From: SOKP01 sp048887165
GTDB taxonomy: Archaea; Asgardarchaeota; Lokiarchaeia; Sigyniarchaeales; SOKP01
Length of the DNA: 64,000 nucleotides
NCBI GenBank assembly: GCA_048887165.1
Contig: JBHLJZ010000008.1
Coordinates: 3,781-67,780, forward strand
Direction: 5' to 3'
Shown here: positions 26,877 to 34,533 of the stretch, in pieces
How positions within the stretch are numbered: position 1 is the first letter of the stretch
Layout of the letters: each line of letters starts with the position of its first letter
Notes under the pieces: model-generated
Databases searched by the model: none
What the model saw: the letters and a program-made list of their open reading frames with translations, nothing else
What the model was told of the DNA's origin: nothing
Made by a program: the position numbers and the translations under genes

Positions 26877-27146
26877 CTAAGCTCCTTCTAGAGTATATAA
26901 TTGTTTCCCATTAGGGATATAAAATTTATTTTTATCTTTTATAATTATAGTATGAAAATAAGCTGCTAATCCTAAGAAGCCTCTTATTACGGCTTCATCT
27001 TTTTCATAAACAAAACGAATCAATGTTATAGCTTTGTTTCCATTGAATTTTGCCCTTTCATGAATTATTTCATCAATTAGCGGAACTTTTAATTCTGTAA
27101 CAATTTCATAAACTTTTTGAATGAATTCTTCATTTCTGGTCATCAA
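26877..27146 (-). CDS. Small protein of unknown function (89 aa)
   Basis: An 89-residue soluble, probably alpha/beta protein (KVPLIDEIIHERAKFNGNKAI). I do not recognise a family. A GAGGTG ribosome binding site lies just before the ATG. It is the first gene of the three-gene small-protein run on the minus strand, downstream of the structured intergenic element at 27235-27332, which could lie in its leader. Confidence 0.55.
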   Translation of the reverse strand: MMTRNEEFIQKVYEIVTELKVPLIDEIIHERAKFNGNKAITLIRFVYEKDEAVIRGFLGLAAYFHTIIIKDKNKFYIPNGKQLYTLEGA

Positions 27147-27506
27147 AACACCTCTATTTTATTATTTTTATAAAAATTCACAATTTTTTCTAAATATCAT
27201 TAATAATTAAACTAATTTTCCAATTAAATACGAAGTTATTCACTTAAAAGGAGTATAAAACCATTTTAATGTAAGATTGAGCTATAATAGATGGTTTTAA
27301 TAAAAACCATTCTAAATGAATAACAGTCTTACCACTAAAAATAATATTAAAATTTTAATGGCTTTGGGTACTGATCAAATCATTTTTCGATCTATAATAA
27401 TAGTATAATCAAAATTATTTAATTTTAACTATAATTAAATCAAAGGATTTTATTATTTTGTATAATAAACCTATTAAAATTTTGCTAATTTTTTAAAGCC
27501 GATTTA
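27147..27506. other. 360-base intergenic region between two minus-strand genes
   Basis: No coding frame of interest is seen on either strand. It holds a cluster of complementary segments at 27235-27332 (separate entry); the rest is AT-rich with TATA-like runs. Confidence 0.5.
27235..27332. ncRNA. Possible structured RNA or leader with pseudoknot-like pairing
   Basis: Three sets of complementary segments interleave. gttattca (27235-27242) pairs with tgaataac (27317-27324). aaaaccat (27257-27264) can pair with atggtttt (27291-27298), which can instead pair with a second aaaaccat at 27303-27310. gtaagattg (27271-27279) can pair with cagtcttac (27324-27332) with one G-U, crossing the first stem. 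The alternative and crossing helices are what a switch-like leader or small RNA would show. It lies about 90 bases before the 89-residue gene on the minus strand. No known riboswitch is recognised, and chance pairing in AT-rich DNA is possible. Confidence 0.35.
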
Positions 27507-28523
27507 TTAGCCAGAATCTTGCTTTTCTTCTAACTTTTTCTTTAATTCTTCAGTTTCTTTCTCAAGTTCTTCGATCTTCTTGTCTCGCTTTTTTATTTTA
27601 TGTTCAGCTAATGTTATACCTTGTAAACTTAAAAGTTTTTTAACAAAGATTATAGACGCTATACATATACCTATAAGATAAAATAATTCGGCAGTCCAGT
27701 AGTATTCAGATATATTAATGTAGATTGATAAATTCAAAAAAGGTAATATCAATGTTAATATGCCAATAAATATCAACGAAATAAGTAATGTTATTTTCTC
27801 ATAAGTTTTTATCTTACTTCTGAAAAAAACATAAACTCTCAACCAAAAAATTATACTAATAAAAGTAATTGGTATAAATATTATCGATCCTATTCCTATT
27901 ATCAACAAAAAGTTTAAAGCGAACTTCTTCCTCCATAAATCTAGGATCTCTTTGGTTGTCATTTGATCTTGAACTTGTGCACTAGCATATTCTTTTCTAA
28001 GTTCAAAATATTTCTTTTTAATTCCTCTCGCTACTTGTTTGGCACCTTTTTTCCACCAACTTAATTTTCCTAATTCTGCAGCTTCTTCAATTTGATCTCT
28101 AATAATTGGTATAATATAAAGAGTTAATAATAAAGAGATTATACCATAAAGATATAATAGCAAATCAAACCAAAACCAAAATCCTGTTTGAGTTATTATA
28201 GTTTTTCTAATGAAGCTTATAATAATTTTATATGTAGCATAACCTATTAATACCAAAGGTACAACTACCTGAATAACAATAAAAATATTTAACTCTTTCT
28301 TGCCAAATTTATCTTTAAATTTTTTTAAAATTATGAGAAAAATGTTCGAAATGCTCAATAATATCCCAAAACCAGATAAAAACTTAACTGCCCAGAAAAA
28401 AATTAATAATGAAAAATCTAAATAAAGTAAACTAAAAGCCAAATTTATTATCATAAAAATGATTAATGCCATTAAGATGGAGAAATAACCTATTCTATAT
28501 AGCTTTTCATTCATTATAATCAA
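27507..28523 (-). CDS. Multi-pass membrane protein with C-terminal coiled coil
   Basis: A 338-residue protein with roughly eight hydrophobic segments in two blocks, separated by a basic soluble loop around residues 145-200 (KLSWWKKGAKQVARGIKKKY), and ending in a charged coiled coil (KKRDKKIEELEKETEELKKK). No transporter or enzyme motif is visible and I do not recognise the family. The C-terminal coil suggests protein-protein contacts on the cytoplasmic side. It lies alone on the minus strand. Confidence 0.55.
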   Translation of the reverse strand: MIIMNEKLYRIGYFSILMALIIFMIINLAFSLLYLDFSLLIFFWAVKFLSGFGILLSISNIFLIILKKFKDKFGKKELNIFIVIQVVVPLVLIGYATYKIIISFIRKTIITQTGFWFWFDLLLYLYGIISLLLTLYIIPIIRDQIEEAAELGKLSWWKKGAKQVARGIKKKYFELRKEYASAQVQDQMTTKEILDLWRKKFALNFLLIIGIGSIIFIPITFISIIFWLRVYVFFRSKIKTYEKITLLISLIFIGILTLILPFLNLSIYINISEYYWTAELFYLIGICIASIIFVKKLLSLQGITLAEHKIKKRDKKIEELEKETEELKKKLEEKQDSG

Positions 28524-28748
28524 GTTTTCCTATACTGATGTATATTTAAAAATTTCAATTACTTGGAAATCAATTGAAAATTGAACCTTATTTTATAAAA
28601 TTATTGTATCTATTTAAGATTTTTCTTATATGATATAATTACTGAAGGTTAAGGTAATTATATTAAATATAGATCCCCTAGTTATGCATAAATTCAAGGG
28701 GAATTATGATCTAAACAATTTGCTTTAAAAATATTGAATATAATATAT

Positions 28749-29852
28749 TTAATTTACTTTTATTTGTTGTTCTGTTCCTATCTCAATTAATTTATCAGTA
28801 GCAATTCGGGATTCAATTAATTTTTCAAGTGCTAAACCTTGTACTGTCCTTCCTTTATTCATAAAATCTATCCCACATAAGATCGAAGATAAATTTATTA
28901 CAGAATCTATTATTGGTGTCTCAATGCCTAAAAATTTTGCTAAAGATGAAATGGGGACTAAACCAGTTGGTACATCTTCAGTAAAATATCTTGTGATTAA
29001 TTCTTTTGGGGCATTTATATTTTCATAAGCCTTGATTTTTTTTATAGCCTTATGAATCGATTTTTTTTTGACTCCATAGGATTTATTTGCCCACTCGCAA
29101 AATCTAATTTGTTTTATTCTTAAAATTTCAAAAATTTTATTCAATTCAGTTTGAATATTCTCAAGGACCTCACATGTTCTAGAGGTTGCACCTTCTGCAT
29201 AAAATTTAAAGGGTATTCCTGAATCCATAGCACCAGCATTCAATAGTGAAATAGTTGGATGTAATAACATCCCAATATTATTTAATGTCATTTCAAGATA
29301 ATCATCTACAGGATTCAATTGGTGAAATATCTCTCTCAGCGTATCATACACATAGAAGGTATCTTTGTCTGGAAAAGCAGCAAAATCAACCATATCTTTA
29401 ATTTTAAGGATTTTTACTCCGTTCTTTTTTAACTGCCTTGAAGTAAAGACTAACGTTTGAGTTTCAGCAATGAAAATTGGGAATGATATCCCTTTCTGTT
29501 CAATTACTCTCCTAAATTCAACAGCACCAAAACTCCTTCCGGGATTTAATAGGATTATTTGATCACGAAAAAGATATTGTGCAATTTTTTCAGCAATAGA
29601 TTTATGTGCTGAAGCGGGAATAACTACCAATATGACATCAGCATCTCTTACTGCTAATTCTAAATCTTGTGTAATTAAGTTACACGGATAATAACCTTTT
29701 ATTTCTCCAGATGCTTTAACACCGCCTTTTTTTTTTATATCTATAATTCTTGTAAATGAACGATTATATAGATTTACAGGGTATCCTTTGGAAGATAAGT
29801 AAGCTGCAAAGGCACGACCACCATTTCCTGCTCCGATTACACAAAATTTCAT
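28749..29852 (-). CDS. Opine dehydrogenase-family NAD(P)-dependent oxidoreductase
   Basis: A 367-residue protein of the octopine/nopaline dehydrogenase family, which reductively joins an amino acid and a 2-oxo acid or runs the reverse. The N-terminal Rossmann motif is MKFCVIGAGNGGRAFAAYLS. The all-helical C-terminal domain has NNIGMLLHPTISLLNAGAM, containing the His of the usual NxxxHP catalytic motif, and FYAEGATSRTCEVLENIQ. Its ATG overlaps the stop of the B12-binding protein by four bases, so both act in one pathway. The substrate is not deducible; opine-type fermentation or an amino-acid derivative is likely. Confidence 0.83.
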   Translation of the reverse strand: MKFCVIGAGNGGRAFAAYLSSKGYPVNLYNRSFTRIIDIKKKGGVKASGEIKGYYPCNLITQDLELAVRDADVILVVIPASAHKSIAEKIAQYLFRDQIILLNPGRSFGAVEFRRVIEQKGISFPIFIAETQTLVFTSRQLKKNGVKILKIKDMVDFAAFPDKDTFYVYDTLREIFHQLNPVDDYLEMTLNNIGMLLHPTISLLNAGAMDSGIPFKFYAEGATSRTCEVLENIQTELNKIFEILRIKQIRFCEWANKSYGVKKKSIHKAIKKIKAYENINAPKELITRYFTEDVPTGLVPISSLAKFLGIETPIIDSVINLSSILCGIDFMNKGRTVQGLALEKLIESRIATDKLIEIGTEQQIKVN

Positions 29853-31594
29853 TCATCTATCACCTCAAAAACAGTACTTTCATTTTGCTTTAACAAATCT
29901 GAGATATTAATATCCGACAGGTTAAAGATAATATCTTTAATTCTCTGGATTTCATCATATTTTTTATTCTGTGTCAAATCCCATGAATAACAAGCACCAT
30001 TAATTATTTTAGTGTTAATTACTCCTAAAGCAAATTTGTTATTTTTTAAATGCGGAGCATCAAAAATTCCATATTTTACAAGCCGGTTTAAAACATTAGA
30101 ATTAATATATGGATTTTTATACTCTTTTTTATATTTAGCCAAGTAGGGTATTAAATTAACAATCCACTTTGCTTGTTTAATAAGTTCTTCTTTTCTTTCT
30201 TGTATTTTATTGTCAATGAAGTTTATTTCACTTGAATAAACTTTATTTATGACCTGATCTACTATTTTGCAGCTTTCAATTACATCTTCAGGAAGAGTGG
30301 CGTGATTAGCCTCCGAGAAACTAACTACATGAACAATATCTGGCTTTATTGCTAATTGGACCATAGTTGCTACTGCTAATTGACCCTTAGCTCTATCTAA
30401 ATCTAATGGAAAGCTAGCTAATCCAGTTCTCACTTGTTTAATTACTGAAAAATTCTTGTCTGTTAAAGTGTTAAGTAATTCATTTTTTGCCAGAATCTTT
30501 GCCAAGTCCATATTAAGGGAGCTTGAAGGGGGTGTATTAAACATGTATTGTGCAATAAAGAATTTTACGCCTAGATTTTTAGCTATAATACCAGATAAAT
30601 ACATATCAGCTACCGCAATCGCATCTGGAGCATTTCTAAGACTCCAATGATGAGAATCATTAATTTCAACAGGAATATTGTTTTTAGCATGCCAGTTTAT
30701 AGCTTCTAGATGTTGTTTTATTGATTTTTTTAATGTTAAGGGCCCTCTTCCATCCATTTGATTAAACCAGAAAATTGGAATAGCAGCCCAGGCATTATGA
30801 ATAGTTTCTCGATATAATTTAGCTAATTTAATGAAATCACGAGTACCCGCATAAATTCTTAACAAGGGGTAATTTCCTGTTAATCTTGCTTTATATAAGT
30901 TAATAAAGTCTTCTTTAGATCTGATGGGCACCCCTCCTGCCCCAGATAGTTCCTTAACCTGATCTCTGGGATGGAAGAAGTGCGCTTGCGTATTTTGATC
31001 AGGAGCAATTGATATTATATCTAATATCTCTGCGTTTGCAATTTTTGTTATTCCTTTTAAGGTCTTCTTTATAGTTGGTAATCCGAAATGTGCTCTTATA
31101 ACTGGAAAAGGACTTTTCCACTTAATTCGTGAAATTAAATCTATAGGTATTTCGCTTTTTTCTTCAGTAATAACCAAATCTCTCCCTAAGGTCGATAATA
31201 TCTTATATTTTGATTCTCCTCCAACAAAATATTCATCAAAGAGATTGAATTCTTTCGCAACTTCAACTACTTCAGGAGTACCAGCAAAAAATAATTGTTG
31301 GGGTTTTTCTTTCAATTCATAAAATTTTTCTTTAAATTGTTGTAGAACTGGTCTAAGAGTAGCTGGTGTTAGTCTATAACTAAGTCCTAAAATATTCGGC
31401 TTATAACTCTTTAATTTATCAATAATTACTGAATTTGGAGTTGCGGGTCCCAGAAATACACATTTAAAGCCTAATGTTTTTGCGATATTTGTAAAATTAT
31501 GCGGACCTGCTATATGAACACATTGACCAATACATGCAGTTAAAATTTTTTTAATTTCTGGCTTATTGACAATATTATTATTCATTTTTATCAT
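29849..31594 (-). CDS. Cobalamin-binding-domain protein, putative B12-dependent mutase
   Basis: A 581-residue protein. Residues about 15-130 look like a B12-binding Rossmann domain: CIGQCVHIAGPHNFTNIAKTLG, then GPATPNSVIIDKLKSYKPNILGLSYR and FAGTPEVVEVAKEF. The usual DxHxxG loop reads CxHxxG (CVHIAG), keeping the His but not the Asp. Residues about 190-470 resemble a TIM-barrel catalytic domain of the glutamate-mutase E type (RIYAGTRDF, NQMDGRGP, EINDSHHWSLRNAPDA). No ribonucleotide-reductase or methyltransferase motif is seen. Coupling with the opine-dehydrogenase gene suggests amino-acid rearrangement. Domain calls are inferred from pattern; reaction unknown. Confidence 0.6.
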   Translation of the reverse strand: MIKMNNNIVNKPEIKKILTACIGQCVHIAGPHNFTNIAKTLGFKCVFLGPATPNSVIIDKLKSYKPNILGLSYRLTPATLRPVLQQFKEKFYELKEKPQQLFFAGTPEVVEVAKEFNLFDEYFVGGESKYKILSTLGRDLVITEEKSEIPIDLISRIKWKSPFPVIRAHFGLPTIKKTLKGITKIANAEILDIISIAPDQNTQAHFFHPRDQVKELSGAGGVPIRSKEDFINLYKARLTGNYPLLRIYAGTRDFIKLAKLYRETIHNAWAAIPIFWFNQMDGRGPLTLKKSIKQHLEAINWHAKNNIPVEINDSHHWSLRNAPDAIAVADMYLSGIIAKNLGVKFFIAQYMFNTPPSSSLNMDLAKILAKNELLNTLTDKNFSVIKQVRTGLASFPLDLDRAKGQLAVATMVQLAIKPDIVHVVSFSEANHATLPEDVIESCKIVDQVINKVYSSEINFIDNKIQERKEELIKQAKWIVNLIPYLAKYKKEYKNPYINSNVLNRLVKYGIFDAPHLKNNKFALGVINTKIINGACYSWDLTQNKKYDEIQRIKDIIFNLSDINISDLLKQNESTVFEVIDE

Positions 31595-31645
31595 AAAATT
31601 ATCTCCTCATCGGAGTTTTATATTGTTCTTTCGCAATTATTCAAA

Positions 31646-31678
31646 TAATCGACTTATGTTTATTCTCCAAGTCGATTA
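31646..31678. promoter_or_regulatory. Perfect 10-bp inverted repeat upstream of the B12 protein
   Basis: taatcgactt and aagtcgatta pair perfectly around a 13-base loop, 52 bases before the B12 protein's ATG on the minus strand. It could be an RNA hairpin in the leader or an operator. It does not look like a cobalamin riboswitch, which is much larger. Confidence 0.45.
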
Positions 31679-31768
31679 CTTTAAATTAAAAATAGACATA
31701 AATACTACTTTTTGAACGATTAAACGATGAAATATGGATAATACTATATTATTATAGCAATATTTGCT

Positions 31769-31839
31769 ATTTAAATATAATGATCTTTTAAATAAAAGTA
31801 ATCTCACTTTTTATTTAAATAGATAATCTTTTAAATAAT
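31769..31839. repeat. Two direct repeats built on the palindrome TATTTAAATA
   Basis: tatttaaata followed by atcttttaaataa occurs at 31769-31796 and again at 31812-31839, 43 bases apart, with a partial third copy (atttaaataaac) near 31854. Each contains a perfect 10-bp palindrome. They may be stacked TATA elements or tandem operator sites for the adjacent winged-helix-like protein. Confidence 0.4.
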
Positions 31840-31954
31840 AATATTTACTTGCAATTTAAATAAACTTATATACTTTTAAATACAATATTTATATAATAAT
31901 AAAATATTTTTTTATCTTTTTTTAGAAATAAATTGAAACACTTGGTGAAATAAT

Positions 31955-32179
31955 ATTTCCACTGGTGAAATACGCAGAAAAAGCACATGGCAGATAATAA
32001 AAAATATTTATCAGGCTTTAGATGATGGAAAATTTCATACAATAAGCGATATATCTCAAATTGCTAATTCAAACTGGAGTACAATTAAAAACCAAATTGA
32101 ACTTATAAAAATGATCCAAGATATGCCAAAACTGGATATTATACATGCCTCAAAGCAAATTTTAGTAAGAAGTTTGTAA
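31955..32179 (+). CDS. Small winged-helix-like DNA-binding protein, probable ATT start
   Basis: An open frame of 74 codons whose translation, from RRKSTWQIIKNIYQALDDGK to the stop, looks like a compact winged helix: a helix (IIKNIYQALDD), a helix-turn-helix (TISDISQIANSNWSTIKNQIELI) and a short strand pair ending (KLDIIHASKQILVRSL). No ATG, GTG or TTG is available at the N-terminus. ATT at 31955 follows a GGTGA ribosome binding site (31944-31948) by six bases, good spacing for initiation. Alternatives are a decayed gene fragment or a sequence error upstream. It may regulate one or both divergent neighbours through the TATTTAAATA repeats (inference). Confidence 0.5.
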   Translation: MSTGEIRRKSTWQIIKNIYQALDDGKFHTISDISQIANSNWSTIKNQIELIKMIQDMPKLDIIHASKQILVRSL

Positions 32180-32408
32180 GATAATAGCTTTAAAAATACG
32201 ATCTTTGTCTAAATCTAATCAAACAGTTCTTTATCAAAATTTTAGTAAAATTTAGAAGGCAAATTAATTTTTCAAGAGAATTTGAACGGGTGAATGAAAA
32301 ATTTTATAAAAAGCTCTCATAAATTTTATTACAAAAATTTGATTACTTTTAAATTATAATTAATGAAAAGTCCATAATTATTATATCCTTCAAGGAGTCC
32401 TATCAGAA

Positions 32409-33758
32409 ATGAGCATTTATGCTGATGATGTTGTAAGTTTTACTTCCGTTTTAAAAATGGCATATAATTTTTTAACTGGAAGAGATTTCTTAAAGAGAAA
32501 GAAGTCAAGAGAAAAAAAGAAGATCATTTCGGTAGCATTAGGTTTTCCTGATTTGGTATTTGCAGTAAATGCTGTTCCTGTGTTTCCTATAAGGATGGAA
32601 TCTTTTAAAATAGATACTGTTTTAATGGCTCTAAATTCTGCCACTAGTGTCTTAGGTTGGGATTTAACCTCAAAATTTTTGGATATAGCAAGGAAAATTG
32701 ATTTTTTAAAATTAGTTGACGGTACTTTAGACAATGTAATTAAGTCTATCAATGATAAATATAATTTGATGTATGAATTGGGCATTGAGAATGGGATTCC
32801 TTCTGAACTTTGCTATGGAGTTAATGCATTATATGGAATGCATAAATCAGTTGGAATTAATTTAGACGCTAATCTAAACTTTGCTATGCGTTGTAGTGAG
32901 TGGAATAAATATTCTGAATCTCTAAATTCTCTTGTTCCTAATCAAGTTTGGTTAGAAATGCCTCCTAAAGACATTGAAGATGAAGAGAAAGCAATAGAAT
33001 TAATTAAGGGGAATCTGAATAAAACAATTAACGAATTGGAGTCTATAACTGGTAATGTTGTTACAGATGAAAGTTTGAAAAAACAATTTCGTATAGGAAA
33101 TCAAGTAAAAAGGTTTTATAAAACAATTCTATATGAAATAAGTGCTTCAAATTTTTATCCTTGTAATCCAGCAACATTTTCTGAAATTTTAGCTCTATTA
33201 ACAATTTCATTTCAAGACTACAATTCTAATGCTCAGAGATATTTGGAAAATATGAGTCAATTAGTAAAGGAAATGAGAGAACGAATCAAAAAAGGAATAG
33301 GTATGGATGTCTCTAATAGACCAAGAATCATTTTAGCACCGATTTTTGGGGGATGGGAACCAAGAACTCATGAAATTATATATAATTTAGGAGGTCGAAT
33401 AATTTATGCTGATTGGGATATTTTAGGTTTCTTAGAAGAAATCCCTGTGTCCAAAAATTCTGATCCTCTTGAAGATTATGCCCGTTTCTTATTTGATGCT
33501 TTAAATAAAGGAATTGGTTGTGATAAAGAAAATCTAACTAAATCATACTTAGATGCTGCCAGAAATATGGAAATTGATGGTTTTATTTTTAATCAAGTAT
33601 ATGGATGTGAGTCAATCTCTAATTTTTATATAGATATAAAGAAAAAGATTAAAAATGAGCTTGATATTCCCGCAACCGCTATTACGTTTAAGAAAATTGG
33701 AGAAAACGTTGATCTAATTCAAAACCAATTAGAGTCCTTTATGGCAATATTTAAGTAA
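32409..33758 (+). CDS. 2-hydroxyacyl-CoA dehydratase subunit (HgdA-like), copy 2
   Basis: A 449-residue paralogue of the subunit at 24534, closely similar from end to end (both contain SASxFYPCNPATFSEIL and the C-terminal TFKKIGENV/TFNKIGENV block). The putative cluster cysteines are kept in SELCYGVNAL, MRCSEWNKY and VYGCESISN, while other cysteines of copy 1 (ACFNV, SNCYSM) are lost. No activase or HgdB-like partner is adjacent, so it must borrow them from the 22.5-24.5 kb genes or from elsewhere. A different substrate specificity is the simplest explanation for two copies. Confidence 0.85.
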   Translation: MSIYADDVVSFTSVLKMAYNFLTGRDFLKRKKSREKKKIISVALGFPDLVFAVNAVPVFPIRMESFKIDTVLMALNSATSVLGWDLTSKFLDIARKIDFLKLVDGTLDNVIKSINDKYNLMYELGIENGIPSELCYGVNALYGMHKSVGINLDANLNFAMRCSEWNKYSESLNSLVPNQVWLEMPPKDIEDEEKAIELIKGNLNKTINELESITGNVVTDESLKKQFRIGNQVKRFYKTILYEISASNFYPCNPATFSEILALLTISFQDYNSNAQRYLENMSQLVKEMRERIKKGIGMDVSNRPRIILAPIFGGWEPRTHEIIYNLGGRIIYADWDILGFLEEIPVSKNSDPLEDYARFLFDALNKGIGCDKENLTKSYLDAARNMEIDGFIFNQVYGCESISNFYIDIKKKIKNELDIPATAITFKKIGENVDLIQNQLESFMAIFK

Positions 33759-33793
33759 ATATATATTTTGAAGGAAAAGTAAAGAGTGAGGAT

Positions 33794-34372
33794 TTATTTT
33801 CTAAATAAATCGGAAGGTTTCATTAAGTGTGGTTCATCTTCTTCGTCATCTTTCTTTTTCTTCTTTGGAATGTAACCATAAACTTCAGTTTCTTCTGAAG
33901 TTGTAGATTGTGTTTGAGAAGGGGTAAGATTTATTCCAGCTGTTATAGGTTCAGGTTGTTGACCTACAGGAATGCTTTGAGGACCAACTGGTATCTCAAC
34001 ACTTGTTGATCCTTTTAAGATTTTCAATTCACTCAAGACTTTTTCTAAATTCATTGATTGAACACTTTTGTTCATAGTATCCATAATTTCTTGTAATGAT
34101 TTAGAAGTCTCTCTCAATCCTTTAGGATTAATACCCGTTAATAATGAATCTAAATTGTTATTTATATTTTCATTTAATTCTTTAAGTGATTCTAAAACAG
34201 TAGACCAATGTTTATTCATCTGAGATTCTATGGCGCCAATCATTTTAATGGTTTCATTCATAAAATTAACGTGTGCTTCATACCTTTCTTCGTCTTTTGC
34301 ACGCAAATCAGAAATCAACATAATTAATTTACGCAGAGCTTCTTTCTCTTCACTCATTTTATTAGCCGACAC
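33794..34372 (-). CDS. Coiled-coil protein with disordered acidic/basic tail
   Basis: A 192-residue soluble protein. Residues about 5-120 are helical and coiled-coil-like; 120-165 form a Pro/Gln/Thr-rich linker (IPVGPQSIPVGQQPEP); the C-terminus has a KKKKKDDEEDEP stretch and ends LMKPSDLFRK. No known domain is visible. The layout (coil, linker, short conserved-looking tail) suggests a scaffold or adaptor. It is divergent from the GH13 gene. Confidence 0.5.
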   Translation of the reverse strand: MSANKMSEEKEALRKLIMLISDLRAKDEERYEAHVNFMNETIKMIGAIESQMNKHWSTVLESLKELNENINNNLDSLLTGINPKGLRETSKSLQEIMDTMNKSVQSMNLEKVLSELKILKGSTSVEIPVGPQSIPVGQQPEPITAGINLTPSQTQSTTSEETEVYGYIPKKKKKDDEEDEPHLMKPSDLFRK

Positions 34373-34409
34373 TTATAATTTTTCTTTATTATACTTATGA
34401 TTATTTAAA

Positions 34410-34426
34410 AATTTATATATATTTAT
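34410..34426 (-). promoter_or_regulatory. TATA-box candidate for the coiled-coil gene
   Basis: aatttatatatatttat lies about 40 bases upstream of the minus-strand ATG at 34372, at a distance that would give a short leader. The AT-rich setting makes this weak evidence. Confidence 0.25.
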
Positions 34427-34533
34427 TTTTCACATAAGGAAGGAATATGTATTAAAGAATTGATTTAAATTATTTTATAAAGAAAGCGAGATAAATAATA
34501 ATCATTATAAATTCCAATAAGTACAATATTATA

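Larger units (their letters stand above)
31595..32408. other. 814-base region between divergent genes
   Basis: Upstream of the B12 protein (minus) and the second dehydratase subunit (plus). It contains a 10-bp hairpin at 31646-31678, two copies of a palindromic repeat at 31769-31839, and a small winged-helix-like frame at 31955-32179, all listed separately. The last 230 bases before the dehydratase gene show nothing recognisable except AT-rich promoter-like runs. Confidence 0.55.

Noticed and set aside
28673..28703. Hairpin (tcccct/aggggaa) between the membrane protein and opine dehydrogenase genes
   Set aside because: Only a six-bp stem with a 17-base loop; too weak to call a terminator or leader structure.
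30456..30650. Plus-strand open frame inside the B12 protein gene
   Set aside because: Antisense shadow of a longer, better-supported gene.
31595..32408. Cobalamin riboswitch before the B12-protein gene
   Set aside because: No B12-box-like sequence or multi-stem architecture is visible; only a simple hairpin is present.
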